DNA of 38,942 bases from Sphingobium sp. CCH11-B1 (GTDB taxonomy: Bacteria > Pseudomonadota > Alphaproteobacteria > Sphingomonadales > Sphingomonadaceae): NCBI RefSeq assembly GCF_001556865.1, contig NZ_LSJY01000108.1, positions 1 to 38,942 on the forward strand, given 5' to 3'. The first letter of the stretch is position 1, and the number at the start of each line of letters is the position of its first letter. This document shows positions 27,351 to 38,700 of the stretch, in pieces. The position numbers and the translations under genes were made by a program. The notes beneath the pieces are model-generated. The model had not been told where the DNA came from, ran no database searches, and saw nothing but the letters and a program-made list of their open reading frames with translations.

Positions 27351-27450
27351 GGCACTGTCCTTTGCTCAAGAGTCGCCACCGGATCGTCTGGCGTGCCGCC
27401 TTTGTAGGCGCCAAGGATGACAGTAAGGGAGCGGTATAAAGTCACCCGAA

Positions 27451-27466
27451 CTATTCGATAAAATAG
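27451..27466. promoter_or_regulatory. dyad CTATT-N6-AATAG upstream of the alpha/beta hydrolase
   Basis: CTATTCGATAAAATAG is a 5-6-5 inverted repeat about 100 bases upstream of the hydrolase ATG and fits a T-N11-A LysR-type site. On the minus strand it overlaps a weak -35-like TTATCG, followed after 17 bases by a -10-like TATACC. It also provides the T-rich tail of the katG terminator. The intended regulator is unknown; the LysR gene about 1.1 kb away is a candidate. Confidence 0.4.
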
Positions 27467-27501
27467 AACAGCCCGGCGCGCCTGACCGCTCCGGGCTGTT
27501 C
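27466..27501 (-). terminator. intrinsic terminator of katG
   Basis: GAACAGCCCGG (27466-27476) and its perfect complement CCGGGCTGTTC (27491-27501) enclose a 14-base loop. On the minus strand the stem is followed by TATTTTATC. It sits 20 bases after the katG stop codon. Confidence 0.75.
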
Positions 27502-27520
27502 CATCGGCGCTGCAATGCTC

Positions 27521-29821
<2,301 letters not shown>

Positions 29822-29855
29822 TTACTCATCCGCGCCGATCGCCTTATCTTAGTCC

Positions 29856-29874
29856 GATAACAATGATTATGTTA
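29856..29874. promoter_or_regulatory. AT-rich palindrome, possible metal-regulator site
   Basis: GATAACAATGATTATGTTA contains the perfect dyad TAACA-ATGATTA-TGTTA. It resembles Fur-type GATAAT/ATTATC arrays. It lies about 130 bases upstream of katG and 160 bases upstream of the DUF3649 gene, so it could serve either. Confidence 0.4.
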
Positions 29875-29950
29875 AATGAAGACAGGAGTATGGTTCGCGT
29901 CGGACCATATGCCGCCGATCTTTCAGCCGCCCGCACGACCATAGGTTGCT

Positions 29951-29969
29951 AATGCGATTGACTTGCAAT
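29951..29969. promoter_or_regulatory. Fur-box-like site before the DUF3649-PepSY-DUF3325 operon
   Basis: AATGCGATTGACTTGCAAT agrees at most positions with the AATGCGAATGATTCGCATT form of Fur box that I recall from alpha- and gammaproteobacterial iron genes. The outer arms TGC...GCA are symmetric. It overlaps a -35-like TTGACT (29958-29963) and lies 67 bases before the operon. Iron-dependent repression is the inference. Confidence 0.45.
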
Positions 29970-30036
29970 CTTGGGATGGCTACCCATTCGCGCCTGACCT
30001 CTGCGGGAAAGCCATGCCTATCAACACGTCCTCTTC

Positions 30037-30393
30037 ATGCCCGTTGTACGGCGACTGACCATGGGAGAGGGGAAGCGGGCCATCGGGAAGAGGGAGCGTC
30101 GCGGCTGGCGGTACCGCGCCAATGTGGGCATGCGCATCCTTGCCGCCACGCTTGGCGCCTATCTGGTGGCGTCGCTGGCGGCCACCGGGCTGGCCATGCT
30201 GATGCCGACCGATCGTACGCAAGCGGTGCTGACGGCAACCATGGCGGCCTTCCTCTTTGTCCCCGCCATCACGATCTGGGCCTTTCTCGCCCGTCGGCCG
30301 CAGGACGCGCTGGGGGGCACTGCCCTTGCCGCCGGAACCCTGGCCGCGCTGATCTGGGTGGCAAGGCTGTGGCTTGAGGGACCGGGGGCGTGA
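30037..30393 (+). CDS. DUF3649-type small membrane protein of an iron-uptake operon
   Basis: A protein of up to 118 residues. A basic N terminus (about 1-28) is followed by three hydrophobic segments: about 32-55 (MRILAATLGAYLVASLAATGLAML), 63-84 (AVLTATMAAFLFVPAITIWAF) and 94-112. Small proteins of this type (DUF3649) precede PepSY and DUF3325 genes in siderophore-uptake loci, and that exact order follows here. The start is uncertain because ATGs at 30037 and 30061 both lack a good ribosome site. The stop overlaps the GTG start of the PepSY gene (GTGA), so translation is coupled. The specific role is not known to me. Confidence 0.75.
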   Translation: MPVVRRLTMGEGKRAIGKRERRGWRYRANVGMRILAATLGAYLVASLAATGLAMLMPTDRTQAVLTATMAAFLFVPAITIWAFLARRPQDALGGTALAAGTLAALIWVARLWLEGPGA

Positions 30394-31880
30394 GCGCGGT
30401 TCGCGACGGCGCGCGGCAGTGCATGGCATGGCTGCACGGCTGGACCGGCCTGTTGCTTGGCCATGTCCTTTTCATCATGTGCCTTGCCGGCACGCTCAGC
30501 CTCTTCCGACCCGAGATCGGCCGGTGGATGCGGCCGGAGGTGCAGGGCGACCCCGATCCTGTCGCGGCGATCAGCGCGGCGACATCATGGCTCAGCGCCC
30601 ATGGCGGGTCGAGCGGCTGGTATCTGTCCGCGCCCGACGGACGGTCCAACACGGTCGAGGCGACATTCGACGGCGGCGACGGCTTCATCACCCGGGCGCT
30701 CGACCCGGCCAGCGGCGCGCCGCTGTTGCGCGACACGCTGGGCGGCGAATTCTTCTATCGGCTCCATTTCGAGCTTGAACTGCCTTATCCATGGGGGCGC
30801 TGGCTCGCCGCGCTTGCCGCCATGGCGATGCTCGTCGCGATCATCACGGGCGTCATCGCGCACAAGCGCTTCTTCAAGGACATCTTCACCTTCCGCCCCG
30901 GCAAGGGCCAGCGATCCTGGCTGGACGGGCATAATGTCATGGGCGTGCTGTCTCTTCCCTTCCACCTCATGATCACCTTCAGCGGACTGGTGACGCTCGC
31001 CTCCCTCACCATGCCCTGGCCCGCCGCCGCGCTTTACGGCGACGATCTGACGACGCTCTATTCCGACATGGCGCCGGGCGCCGTCACCCGGCCGCCAGGC
31101 GGAACCAAGGCACCCCTGGCCCCCGTCGCACCGATGCTGCAAGAGGCGCAGGCCTATTTCGGCGCGCCGGTGGGCAGGGTATATATCTTCAATCCGGGCG
31201 ACGCGGCGGCGGTGGTGACCGTCTATCCTACGGAAGCGCAGGCGATCGGTTATCTGCCGGCGGAAATGAGTTTCGATGGCGCAAGCGGCAAGCCGATCAA
31301 GGCCTGGACCGAAAAACGGGCGGGGGTGCGCGCCTATCAGACGGTCTATGGCCTGCACCTTGCCCATTTCGCGCCGCTCCTGACCCGATGGCTGTACTTT
31401 CTGGGCGGCGCGATGCTGACGATCGCCATCGCCAGCGGCCTGATCCTGTGGGTCGTCAAGCGGCGCGAGCGGTCACCCCTTTCGATCGGCAACCGTCTGC
31501 TGGAACGGTTGAATGTCGGGATGCTGGGGGGCGTGCCGCTCGGCATGGCGGCCTTCCTCCTCGCCAACCGGCTGCTGCCGCTCGGCATGGCGGGACGGGC
31601 CGAGGCCGAGGTGTCGGTGGCACTGTGGAGCGCGGGCGCGGGATTGCTGACGGGCCTTGCGCTGCCGCCCGCGCGGGGTTGGCCGCTTCTGTTGGGGCTG
31701 GTGGCGGCGACCTGCGGCCTTGCGGCGCTGATCGGGCCTTTCTGGTCCAGCGACGCGGTGATACCGGCGGGCAATATGCTGCTGCTTGCGACGGCTGCCA
31801 TCCTGGCTGCCCTCGTCCGGATGCAGCTGCGCGGGTCGAACCAGCCTGCGGGTCGGCGGTCAGGGCCGATGCCGGCATGA
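30390..31880 (+). CDS. PepSY-domain membrane protein, probable ferric-siderophore reductase
   Basis: A 496-residue inner-membrane protein of the PepSY-associated TM family. The first helix (LLLGHVLFIMCLAGTLSLF, about 19-37) and the next (WLAALAAMAMLVAIITGVIAHKRFF) are the family hallmarks. A third (about 183-212) and a fourth (LYFLGGAMLTIAIASGLILWVV) follow, with a periplasmic PepSY-like loop between. Four more helices (about 370-490) extend the C terminus. Members such as FoxB and FiuB-like proteins reduce iron from siderophores at the inner membrane. GTG start; the stop overlaps the next gene (ATGA). No TonB-dependent receptor gene accompanies it in the window. Confidence 0.88.
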   Translation: MSAVRDGARQCMAWLHGWTGLLLGHVLFIMCLAGTLSLFRPEIGRWMRPEVQGDPDPVAAISAATSWLSAHGGSSGWYLSAPDGRSNTVEATFDGGDGFITRALDPASGAPLLRDTLGGEFFYRLHFELELPYPWGRWLAALAAMAMLVAIITGVIAHKRFFKDIFTFRPGKGQRSWLDGHNVMGVLSLPFHLMITFSGLVTLASLTMPWPAAALYGDDLTTLYSDMAPGAVTRPPGGTKAPLAPVAPMLQEAQAYFGAPVGRVYIFNPGDAAAVVTVYPTEAQAIGYLPAEMSFDGASGKPIKAWTEKRAGVRAYQTVYGLHLAHFAPLLTRWLYFLGGAMLTIAIASGLILWVVKRRERSPLSIGNRLLERLNVGMLGGVPLGMAAFLLANRLLPLGMAGRAEAEVSVALWSAGAGLLTGLALPPARGWPLLLGLVAATCGLAALIGPFWSSDAVIPAGNMLLLATAAILAALVRMQLRGSNQPAGRRSGPMPA

Positions 31881-32197
31881 TCGCGTCGGCCGGCTTTCTC
31901 TATCTGGCTTTCTTCGCCTTCGCCGCGCACAAGCAGCGTCATCGGCCAGCCTTGATGGGCCCATGGGAGCGCAAGGCGTTCGTGCCGCATCTCGATCTTG
32001 CAGGATGGGTTCTGCTGCTGATGTCGCTGCTCGGCCTTTACCGGGCCGATGACCTCGGCATGGCGTTCGTCGCCTGGACGGGGCTGACGGCCGCCAGCGC
32101 GAGCCTTCTGACCTTCGGCATGACCTACCGGCCGCACTGGGTGCAAGGCGGCGTCGCGGTGGCGTGCGTGATGATCGTCGCCGGCCTTCTGGTCTGA
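31877..32197 (+). CDS. DUF3325-type small membrane protein
   Basis: A 106-residue protein with an N-terminal hydrophobic segment (MIASAGFLYLAFFAFA), a basic loop with HKQRHRP, and further helices (about 40-56, 62-82 and 88-105). It matches the DUF3325 family that closes DUF3649-PepSY operons. The ATG at 31877 overlaps the PepSY stop by four bases, so the three genes form one coupled operon. A longer upstream frame is not real. It ends 13 bases from the convergent histidine kinase gene, with no hairpin between. Confidence 0.82.
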   Translation: MIASAGFLYLAFFAFAAHKQRHRPALMGPWERKAFVPHLDLAGWVLLLMSLLGLYRADDLGMAFVAWTGLTAASASLLTFGMTYRPHWVQGGVAVACVMIVAGLLV

Positions 32198-32210
32198 TCC
32201 CGGTCCTGCC

Positions 32211-33569
32211 TCACCCCCTCATGTCGATCGTGGCGGTGAGGCCCCCGTCTTCGGCATTGCGCAACCGGACGGATGCCTCGAAACTGAGCGCGAGCGAACG
32301 GGCGATGGTAAGGCCGATGCCGGTGCCGTGACGCCCGCCAGGCTGGCTGCTGGGACCGCGCGTGAACGGCTCGAACATCTGTGCGATCTGGTCACCGGGC
32401 ACGCCGGGGCCATGATCGCGAATATGGATGAGGAGCCGCCCGTTCGCACGGACGCAGCTGATGTCGGCGCTGCCGCCATATCTGACGGCATTGTCGACAA
32501 GATTGCCGATGCAGCGCGTCAGCGCGTTGGGCTTCACCCGGACCGTGCCGCCGCAGCCGCTGACGAACCGGACGGGCTGGCCCAGATCCTGCGCGTCCTC
32601 CGCCATGCTGGCGAGGAGGGAATCGACGTCGATCGCCGACCATTCCTCGCGCAATTCCGTGCTGCTGGCGAGGTCCAGCCCTTCCCGCACAAGGGTCTGC
32701 ATCGCCTGATGATCGGCCAGAAGCCGCTCGCGCAGCTCCAGATTTTCGACCAGTTCGAGGCGCAGCCGCAGCCGGGTGAGCGGCGTTTGCAGATCGTGGC
32801 TGATGGCGGCGAGCAACTGGGTGCGCTCGGTAAAGCCCGCCCTCGCCCGCCTTTGCATGAGGTTGAAGGTCGACAGCGCGGCGCGCACTTCTTCGGGGCC
32901 GCTTTCGGGGATTTCCTCCGGATCGAGCGACAGCGAGAAAGCTTCCGCCGCCCGCTCCAGCCGCCGCAGCGGTTTCGACACGAAGCGCGCGACGAGAATG
33001 GCGAGCGCCGCCGAAGCCGCGACGATCACGATCAGGTAAAGCGGGTTGAAAATCGTGCTGGGCGGCTTTGCGATCCGGGGAAAGGTGAGCGCCATGGACC
33101 GCCGCGCCCCGTGCATGTCGGTGAAGCGGACGATCCAGCAATCCGGCCTTGGCGCATCGATCAGCCCCGCCGCGCGGTCCTTCCGCATATTGGGGAAGCA
33201 CAGGCCAACGGGCACATGACCCGCCTCCGGCTGTGACCGGGCGCCGAACCGCTGCTCAAGCGCGGCTTCAAGGTCGGCGTCCGGTTCGCTCAACGCCACG
33301 CCTTCGGGGGCGGGATAGGCGCCATAGATGTCGCGCGCCGCCATCATCCGTTCCACCCTAGCGGGGTTCCGGCGGAGCCGCTCGGCAATGTCGACGGCGC
33401 TCGCCACCACTCTTTGCCGCCTGACCCGCTCGAAATCATGATGCCGCGTGCGCTCGGCCACGGTCAGCGCGATCAGGGCGGCGGCCGACATGCCCAGGGT
33501 GAGGATCAGGAATATCTGCCCCGCCATCGTGCCAAAGAAGGTGCGGGTCCGTCGCAGCGGCTGGATCAT
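32211..33569 (-). CDS. sensor histidine kinase, EnvZ-like
   Basis: A 452-residue inner-membrane kinase. TM1 (about 14-38) and TM2 (about 172-192) enclose a roughly 135-residue periplasmic sensor. It is followed by a HAMP linker (about 193-245), a phosphoacceptor helix with H258 in AAISHDLQTPL, and an ATPase domain with GNLVDNAVRYG, DHGPGVP and GTGIGLT. The sensor holds two cysteines (C124 and C144) that could form a disulfide or bind metal. It phosphorylates the adjacent OmpR-type regulator. The ATG at 33569 overlaps that gene's stop (ATGA); a GTG six codons earlier is less likely. Confidence 0.93.
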   Translation of the reverse strand: MIQPLRRTRTFFGTMAGQIFLILTLGMSAAALIALTVAERTRHHDFERVRRQRVVASAVDIAERLRRNPARVERMMAARDIYGAYPAPEGVALSEPDADLEAALEQRFGARSQPEAGHVPVGLCFPNMRKDRAAGLIDAPRPDCWIVRFTDMHGARRSMALTFPRIAKPPSTIFNPLYLIVIVAASAALAILVARFVSKPLRRLERAAEAFSLSLDPEEIPESGPEEVRAALSTFNLMQRRARAGFTERTQLLAAISHDLQTPLTRLRLRLELVENLELRERLLADHQAMQTLVREGLDLASSTELREEWSAIDVDSLLASMAEDAQDLGQPVRFVSGCGGTVRVKPNALTRCIGNLVDNAVRYGGSADISCVRANGRLLIHIRDHGPGVPGDQIAQMFEPFTRGPSSQPGGRHGTGIGLTIARSLALSFEASVRLRNAEDGGLTATIDMRG

Positions 33570-34294
33570 GAATAATGAACCTCGCACGCCAGAACATAGC
33601 CTTCGCCACGGACGGTCAGGATAAGCTCGTCACCGCCCCGAACGGTCGCCAGCTTCTGCCGCAGGCGGCTGACCTGAAGATCGATGGACCGGTCGAAAGC
33701 GGCGGTGGCGCGCCGTTCGGGCAAGAGCGTCTCACGCGTCAGCACGGCATTGGGTTCTTCGATGAAGCGGGTGATCAGGCGGAACTCCGCCGACGACAGC
33801 ATGACCAGCCGGTCGTCCGGCGCCACGAGACGTCGTTGCTGAAGGTCGAGCCGCCATGGCCCGATGGCGGCGAAGCGCGTCGCAACCCTGCGCGGGGCCG
33901 GTTCGCTGCGCGCGCGGCGCAGGAGATTGCGGATGCGCACCAGCAATTCGCGCGGCTCGAACGGCTTGGTCAGATAATCGTCCGCGCCCAGCTCCAGCCC
34001 CAGCACGCGATCGATGGCGGTGCCCCGGGCCGTGACCATGATGATCTGGACCGCCGATCCCGTCGCGCGAAGCTCGCGGCAGAACGACAGGCCGTCCCCA
34101 TCGGGCAGGTTGAGGTCCAGCACGATGAGGTCGATCCGCTCGTCGCAAAGCGCCTGGCGCAGCTCCGCAAGGTTCGCGGCGCCCAGCAGGCGATAATTTT
34201 CCTGCCGCAGCTGTCCCGATATCAGGTTGCGGATATCGGCGTCGTCATCGACGACCATGATTGTAGCGGGACCGTTATCGGCGAGGTCTGGCAT
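33566..34294 (-). CDS. OmpR-family response regulator
   Basis: A 242-residue two-domain regulator. The receiver (about 10-125) has the acid pocket DDD (16-18), the phosphorylated Asp D60 in VLDLNLPDGD, T88 and K110 in YLTKPFEP. The C-terminal winged helix (about 145-238) has the typical LSSAEFRLITRF and the AFDRSIDLQVSRLRQKL recognition helix of OmpR/PhoB proteins. It is translated first in the operon, with the kinase coupled behind it. It faces the RND efflux operon across 281 bases that contain three phased TGATAC repeats, the probable operator. Confidence 0.95.
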   Translation of the reverse strand: MPDLADNGPATIMVVDDDADIRNLISGQLRQENYRLLGAANLAELRQALCDERIDLIVLDLNLPDGDGLSFCRELRATGSAVQIIMVTARGTAIDRVLGLELGADDYLTKPFEPRELLVRIRNLLRRARSEPAPRRVATRFAAIGPWRLDLQQRRLVAPDDRLVMLSSAEFRLITRFIEEPNAVLTRETLLPERRATAAFDRSIDLQVSRLRQKLATVRGGDELILTVRGEGYVLACEVHYS

Positions 34295-34344
34295 GGCGCA
34301 TCCCTATCGTCGATTGCGCGAAAAGTCGTCACCCCGAAGGCGCA

Positions 34345-34370
34345 TGATACAGGGTGATACAAAGTGATAC
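34345..34370. promoter_or_regulatory. three TGATAC direct repeats at 10-bp spacing, candidate response-regulator operator
   Basis: TGATAC occurs at 34345, 34355 and 34365 (GTATCA on the minus strand), each separated by 4 bases, so one face of the helix is presented. Tandem half-sites with a 10-11-bp period are what OmpR/PhoB-type dimers bind. The array lies 51-76 bases upstream of the response-regulator start and about 205 bases upstream of the efflux adaptor start, which suits autoregulation and control of the pump. Confidence 0.6.
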
Positions 34371-34575
34371 TCCGCGAGGGCGGACGCAGACAGAATGAAG
34401 ACAAGTTCCTCTTTCCTGTAACGCGCAAAATTTCAAAGAGGGCTGGGTCGGCGCGTCCGCCGACGCCAGCCGGAGCGCTCGACCAGCGTCCGCTGCGCGG
34501 CTCTCCCCCCTTCCCTGCCCCGTGGCAGGACGGTGGCGATGCTTCGGCTGGTCAGGCCAGGGACAGTTCGCCGCC

Positions 34576-35709
34576 ATGTTTGCATATCCGGTTCTTCAAC
34601 GCCTTCGGGTCGCACCATTGGCGCTTTGCATCGTAATAGCGGGATGCGGGGACAAGACACCGCCGAAGAAAGCGCCTGTCGAAGTCGGCGTGGTCACGCT
34701 GACGGCGCAGAACGCGACGATTTCGACGGAACTGCCCGGGCGCACCGTATCGACCATGATGTCGGAGGTGCGCCCGCAGGTGGCCGGCCTGATCCAGAAG
34801 CGGCTCTTCACCGAAGGGGCGATGGTGACCGCTGGGCAGCCGCTCTACCAGATCGATCCCCGCCTCTATCGCGCCTCCCGCGATCAGGCGCAGGCAAGCC
34901 TTGCAAGCGCGCAGGCGACGCTGATGGCGGCGCAGGCCAAGGCGCAACGTTACCGCGGGCTGGGCGATACAGAAGCGGTCAGCGCGCAGGATCGGGACGA
35001 TGTGATCGCCACCGCGCGGCAGGCCCAGGCAGCGGTGCAGCAGGCGCGCGCCAACCTGCAGACGAGCAACGTCAACCTTGAATTCACGCTGGTGCGCGCG
35101 CCGATCAGCGGGCGCGCGGGCCGCACGCTCTTCACCCCCGGCGCGCTCGTGACCGCCAGCCAGGCGGACCCGCTGACCACGATCCAGCAGCTCGACCCCA
35201 TCTATGTCGACGTGACCCAGTCCAGCGCGCAGTTGTTGCAACTGCGCCGGTCGCTGGCCGCTGGCAAGACATTGCCGGCAAGCGCAACGATCCGCCTGAA
35301 GCTGGAGGACGGAAGCGATTATCCAGCCGAGGGTCGCATCGAATTCGCCGAGCCGATCGTCGACGTCAACAGCGGTACGGTGACGCTGCGCGCCCGCTTC
35401 CCCAATCCGGACGGGTTGCTGATGCCGGGCATGTTCGTGCGCGTGATCGCGCCGCAGTCCGTCGTGCCCGGCGCCATTCTCGCGCCGCAGCAGGGCATCA
35501 GCCGCGACCCGAAGGGCAACGCCACCGCGCTGCTGGTCAACAAGGCCAATCAGGTGGAGCGGCGGACCGTCACGGCCGGCCAAGCCATAGGCGACAAGTG
35601 GCTGATAACCGCCGGGCTCAAGGCCGGCGATCGCCTGATCGTTCAGGGCACCGACAAGGTCCAGCCCAATGACAAGGTGAAGCCGGTCGCCATCGCGGCG
35701 TCGAAATAG
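34576..35709 (+). CDS. RND efflux periplasmic adaptor lipoprotein (AcrA/MexA type)
   Basis: A 377-residue membrane fusion protein. The N terminus is a lipoprotein signal ending in the lipobox IAGC with lipidated C24. A barrel-sandwich hybrid (about 60-95 and 170-200, GRAGRTLFTPGALV) flanks a long alpha hairpin (about 97-160, SRDQAQASLASAQATLMAAQ), followed by beta-barrel and membrane-proximal domains. It links the inner-membrane pump to the outer-membrane channel. The ATG at 34576 is chosen because it starts the lipoprotein signal. It is the first gene of the operon, 11 bases before the pump, and divergent from the two-component genes. Confidence 0.94.
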   Translation: MFAYPVLQRLRVAPLALCIVIAGCGDKTPPKKAPVEVGVVTLTAQNATISTELPGRTVSTMMSEVRPQVAGLIQKRLFTEGAMVTAGQPLYQIDPRLYRASRDQAQASLASAQATLMAAQAKAQRYRGLGDTEAVSAQDRDDVIATARQAQAAVQQARANLQTSNVNLEFTLVRAPISGRAGRTLFTPGALVTASQADPLTTIQQLDPIYVDVTQSSAQLLQLRRSLAAGKTLPASATIRLKLEDGSDYPAEGRIEFAEPIVDVNSGTVTLRARFPNPDGLLMPGMFVRVIAPQSVVPGAILAPQQGISRDPKGNATALLVNKANQVERRTVTAGQAIGDKWLITAGLKAGDRLIVQGTDKVQPNDKVKPVAIAASK

Positions 35710-35720
35710 GAGCCGGGGCC

Positions 35721-38700
35721 GTGCTGAGCCGCTTTTTCATCGACCGGCCGATCTTCGCCTGGGTCATCGCCATCGGCATCATGCTGGCGGGACTTGGCGC
35801 GATGCTGTCGCTGCCCATCGCCCAATATCCCGATATCGCGCCGCCCGGCGTCGGCATCAGCGCCACCTATCCCGGCGCGTCGGCCGAAACGGTCGAGACC
35901 AGCGTGACCCAGGTCATCGAACAGCAGCTGACCGGCATCGACGGGCTCATGTATTTTTCCTCCTCGTCCTCCGCGACGGGGCAGTCGCGCATCAGCGTGA
36001 CGTTCCAGAAGGGGACCGATCCCGACACGGCGCAGGTGCAGGTGCAGAACCGGGTGCAGCAGGCGCTCAGCCGCCTGCCCAGTCCGGTGCAGCAACAGGG
36101 CCTGACGGTCACCAAGCAACAGACAGACTTCCTGATGCTGGTCGGCCTCTACGACGAAACCGACACCGCGACCCAGTCGGACATCGCCGACTATCTGGTC
36201 AATAATTTCCAGGATTCGATCGCCCGCATCGACGGGATCGGCGCTACCCAGATTTTCGGGTCGCAGTATGCGATGCGGATCTGGCTCGATCCCTACAAGC
36301 TGGCCGCCGTGCGGCTGATGCCATCGGACGTCACCGCCGCCATCCGCGCGCAGAATGTCGAAGTGTCGGCAGGCCAGATCGGCGCCGATCCGGCCCCGGC
36401 CGGCCAGCAGATCAACGCGACCGTCACGTCGCGGATGCGGCTGCAGACGCCCGACCAGTTCCGGGCCATCGTGGTCAAGACGCAGAGCGACGGGTCAATC
36501 GTGCATCTGTCCGACGTGGCGCGGGTCGAACTGGGCAATGAAAGCTATACAACGACAGCGCAACTGAATGGCCATCCGGCTTCGGGCATCGCGTTGCAGC
36601 TGGCTCCCGGCGCGGACGCGCTCAAGACGGCCGAACTGGTGAAGAGCCGGGTGGCGGAGCTGTCGGCCAATCTGCCGCACGGATACAAGGTCGTCTATCC
36701 GCGCGACACCACGCCCTTCATCAAATTATCGGTGGAGGAAGTGATCCACACGCTGATCGAGGCCGTCTTGCTGGTGGTCGTCGTGATGTTCCTGTTCCTG
36801 CAAAGCTGGCGCGCGACGCTGGTGCCGGCCATCGCCGTGCCGGTCGTGTTGATGGGGACGTTCGGGATCCTCGCCCTGTTCGGCTATTCCATCAACACGC
36901 TGACGCTGTTCGGCATGGTGTTGTCCATCGGCCTGCTGGTCGACGATGCCATCGTCGTCGTGGAAAATGTCGAGCGCCTGATGGAGGAGGAAGGGCTTTC
37001 ACCGCGCGACGCGACGATCAAGTCGATGGCCGAGATCGGCAGCGCGTTGATCGGCATCGCCCTTGTCCTGTCCGCGGTGCTGTTGCCCATGGCCTTTTTC
37101 GGCGGGTCCACAGGCGTTATCTACCGGCAGTTTTCCATCACCATCGTGTCGTCGATGATCCTGTCGGTGCTGGTCGCGCTGATCCTGTCTCCGGCGCTCT
37201 GCGCGACGCTGCTCAAGCCCACCGATCATGCGCAGCGCGGCAAGGGATGGGCGGGCAAGTTCAACCGCTGGTTCGAGCGGCTGACCGACGGCTATGTCCG
37301 GCGCACCGAGCAGGTGATGACGCGGCGCACGCTGTTCTGGGGCCTTTATGCCGTCATCCTGGCCATCCTGATCCTGTTGTTCGTGCGGCTTCCCTCCAGT
37401 TTCCTGCCGGTCGAGGACCAGGGTCAGGTGATGGTGCAGCTGACGCTGCCGGCGGGAGCCAAGTCGAGCCGCACGGCCGCGGCGGTGAACCAGGTGCAGA
37501 ATTATTTCTCCAGCGACGAAAAGGACAATGTCGCCTTCGCCTTCATCCTGACGGGCTTCAGCTTCCAGGGACAGGGCGAGAATACAGCGCAAGGCTTCAT
37601 CAACCTGGCGCCCTGGGACGAACGCAAGGGCGCGACGAACACCGCCGGCGCGATCGCCGGGCGCGCGACCAAACAGCTGGCCGCTATCCGCGACGCCAAG
37701 GTGCTGGCGATGACGCCGCCGTCCATCCGCGGCCTTGGCCAATCCAATGGCTTCACCTTCGAGCTGCTGAACAGCGGCGGGCTGCCGCGCGAACGGTTCC
37801 TGGCGTTGCGCAACCAGTTGATGGCCGCCGCGCAGAAGGATCCTCTTCTGTCTGGCGTGCGCGCGTCGACGCTGGAGGACACGCCCCAGTTGAAGGTCGA
37901 TATTGACGCCGAAAAGCTGGCGGTTCTGGGCCTTACCCAGGCCGATGTCGATGACGTGCTCAATTCCGCCTGGGGCAGCCGCTACGTCAACGACTTTGTC
38001 GATCGCGGCCGGGTGAAGCGCGTGTTCGTGCAGGCCGACGGGCGCTATCGTTCGCTGCCAACAGACCTGGACAACTGGATGGTGCGATCGGCCAGCACCG
38101 GACAGATGGTGCCTTTTTCGGCCTTTGCGACGACACATTGGACGATGGGGCCGACCACCCTCGCCCGGTTCAACGGGCTTTCGGCCTATGAACTGCAGGG
38201 GCAGGCCGCGGACGGCGCGAGCTCGGGCGAGGCGATGGACCGGATGGTCGAACTGCAAAAACAGCTTCCGGCCGGCACCAGCTATGCGTGGAGCGGCCTT
38301 TCCTATCAGGAACAGCTGTCGGGCGGACAGGCTCCCCTCCTCTACGGCCTGTCCATCCTCGTCGTTTTCCTGTGCCTGGCGGCGCTTTACGAAAGCTGGT
38401 CGATCCCGCTGGCGGTGTTGCTGGTGATCCCGCTCGGCCTTGTCGGCGCGGTCATCGCGGTGTGGGCGCGGGGGCTGGAGAACAACATCTTTTTCCAGGT
38501 CGGATTGCTCACGACGATGGGGCTGGCGGCGAAGAACGCGATCCTTATCGTGGAGTTTGCGGAACTGGCGCATTATGAGGGCAAGAATGCCTGGGACGCC
38601 GCGCTGGAGGCCGCGCGCCTGCGCTTCCGACCGATCCTGATGACATCGCTCGCCTTCATCGCCGGCGTCATCCCGCTGGCGATCGCCACTGGCGCCGGCG

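Noticed and set aside
29890..29952. 20-codon frame before the iron operon as a possible leader peptide
   Set aside because: AGGAG is only one base from the ATG, the peptide shows no regulatory codon run, and no terminator or anti-terminator pair is seen.
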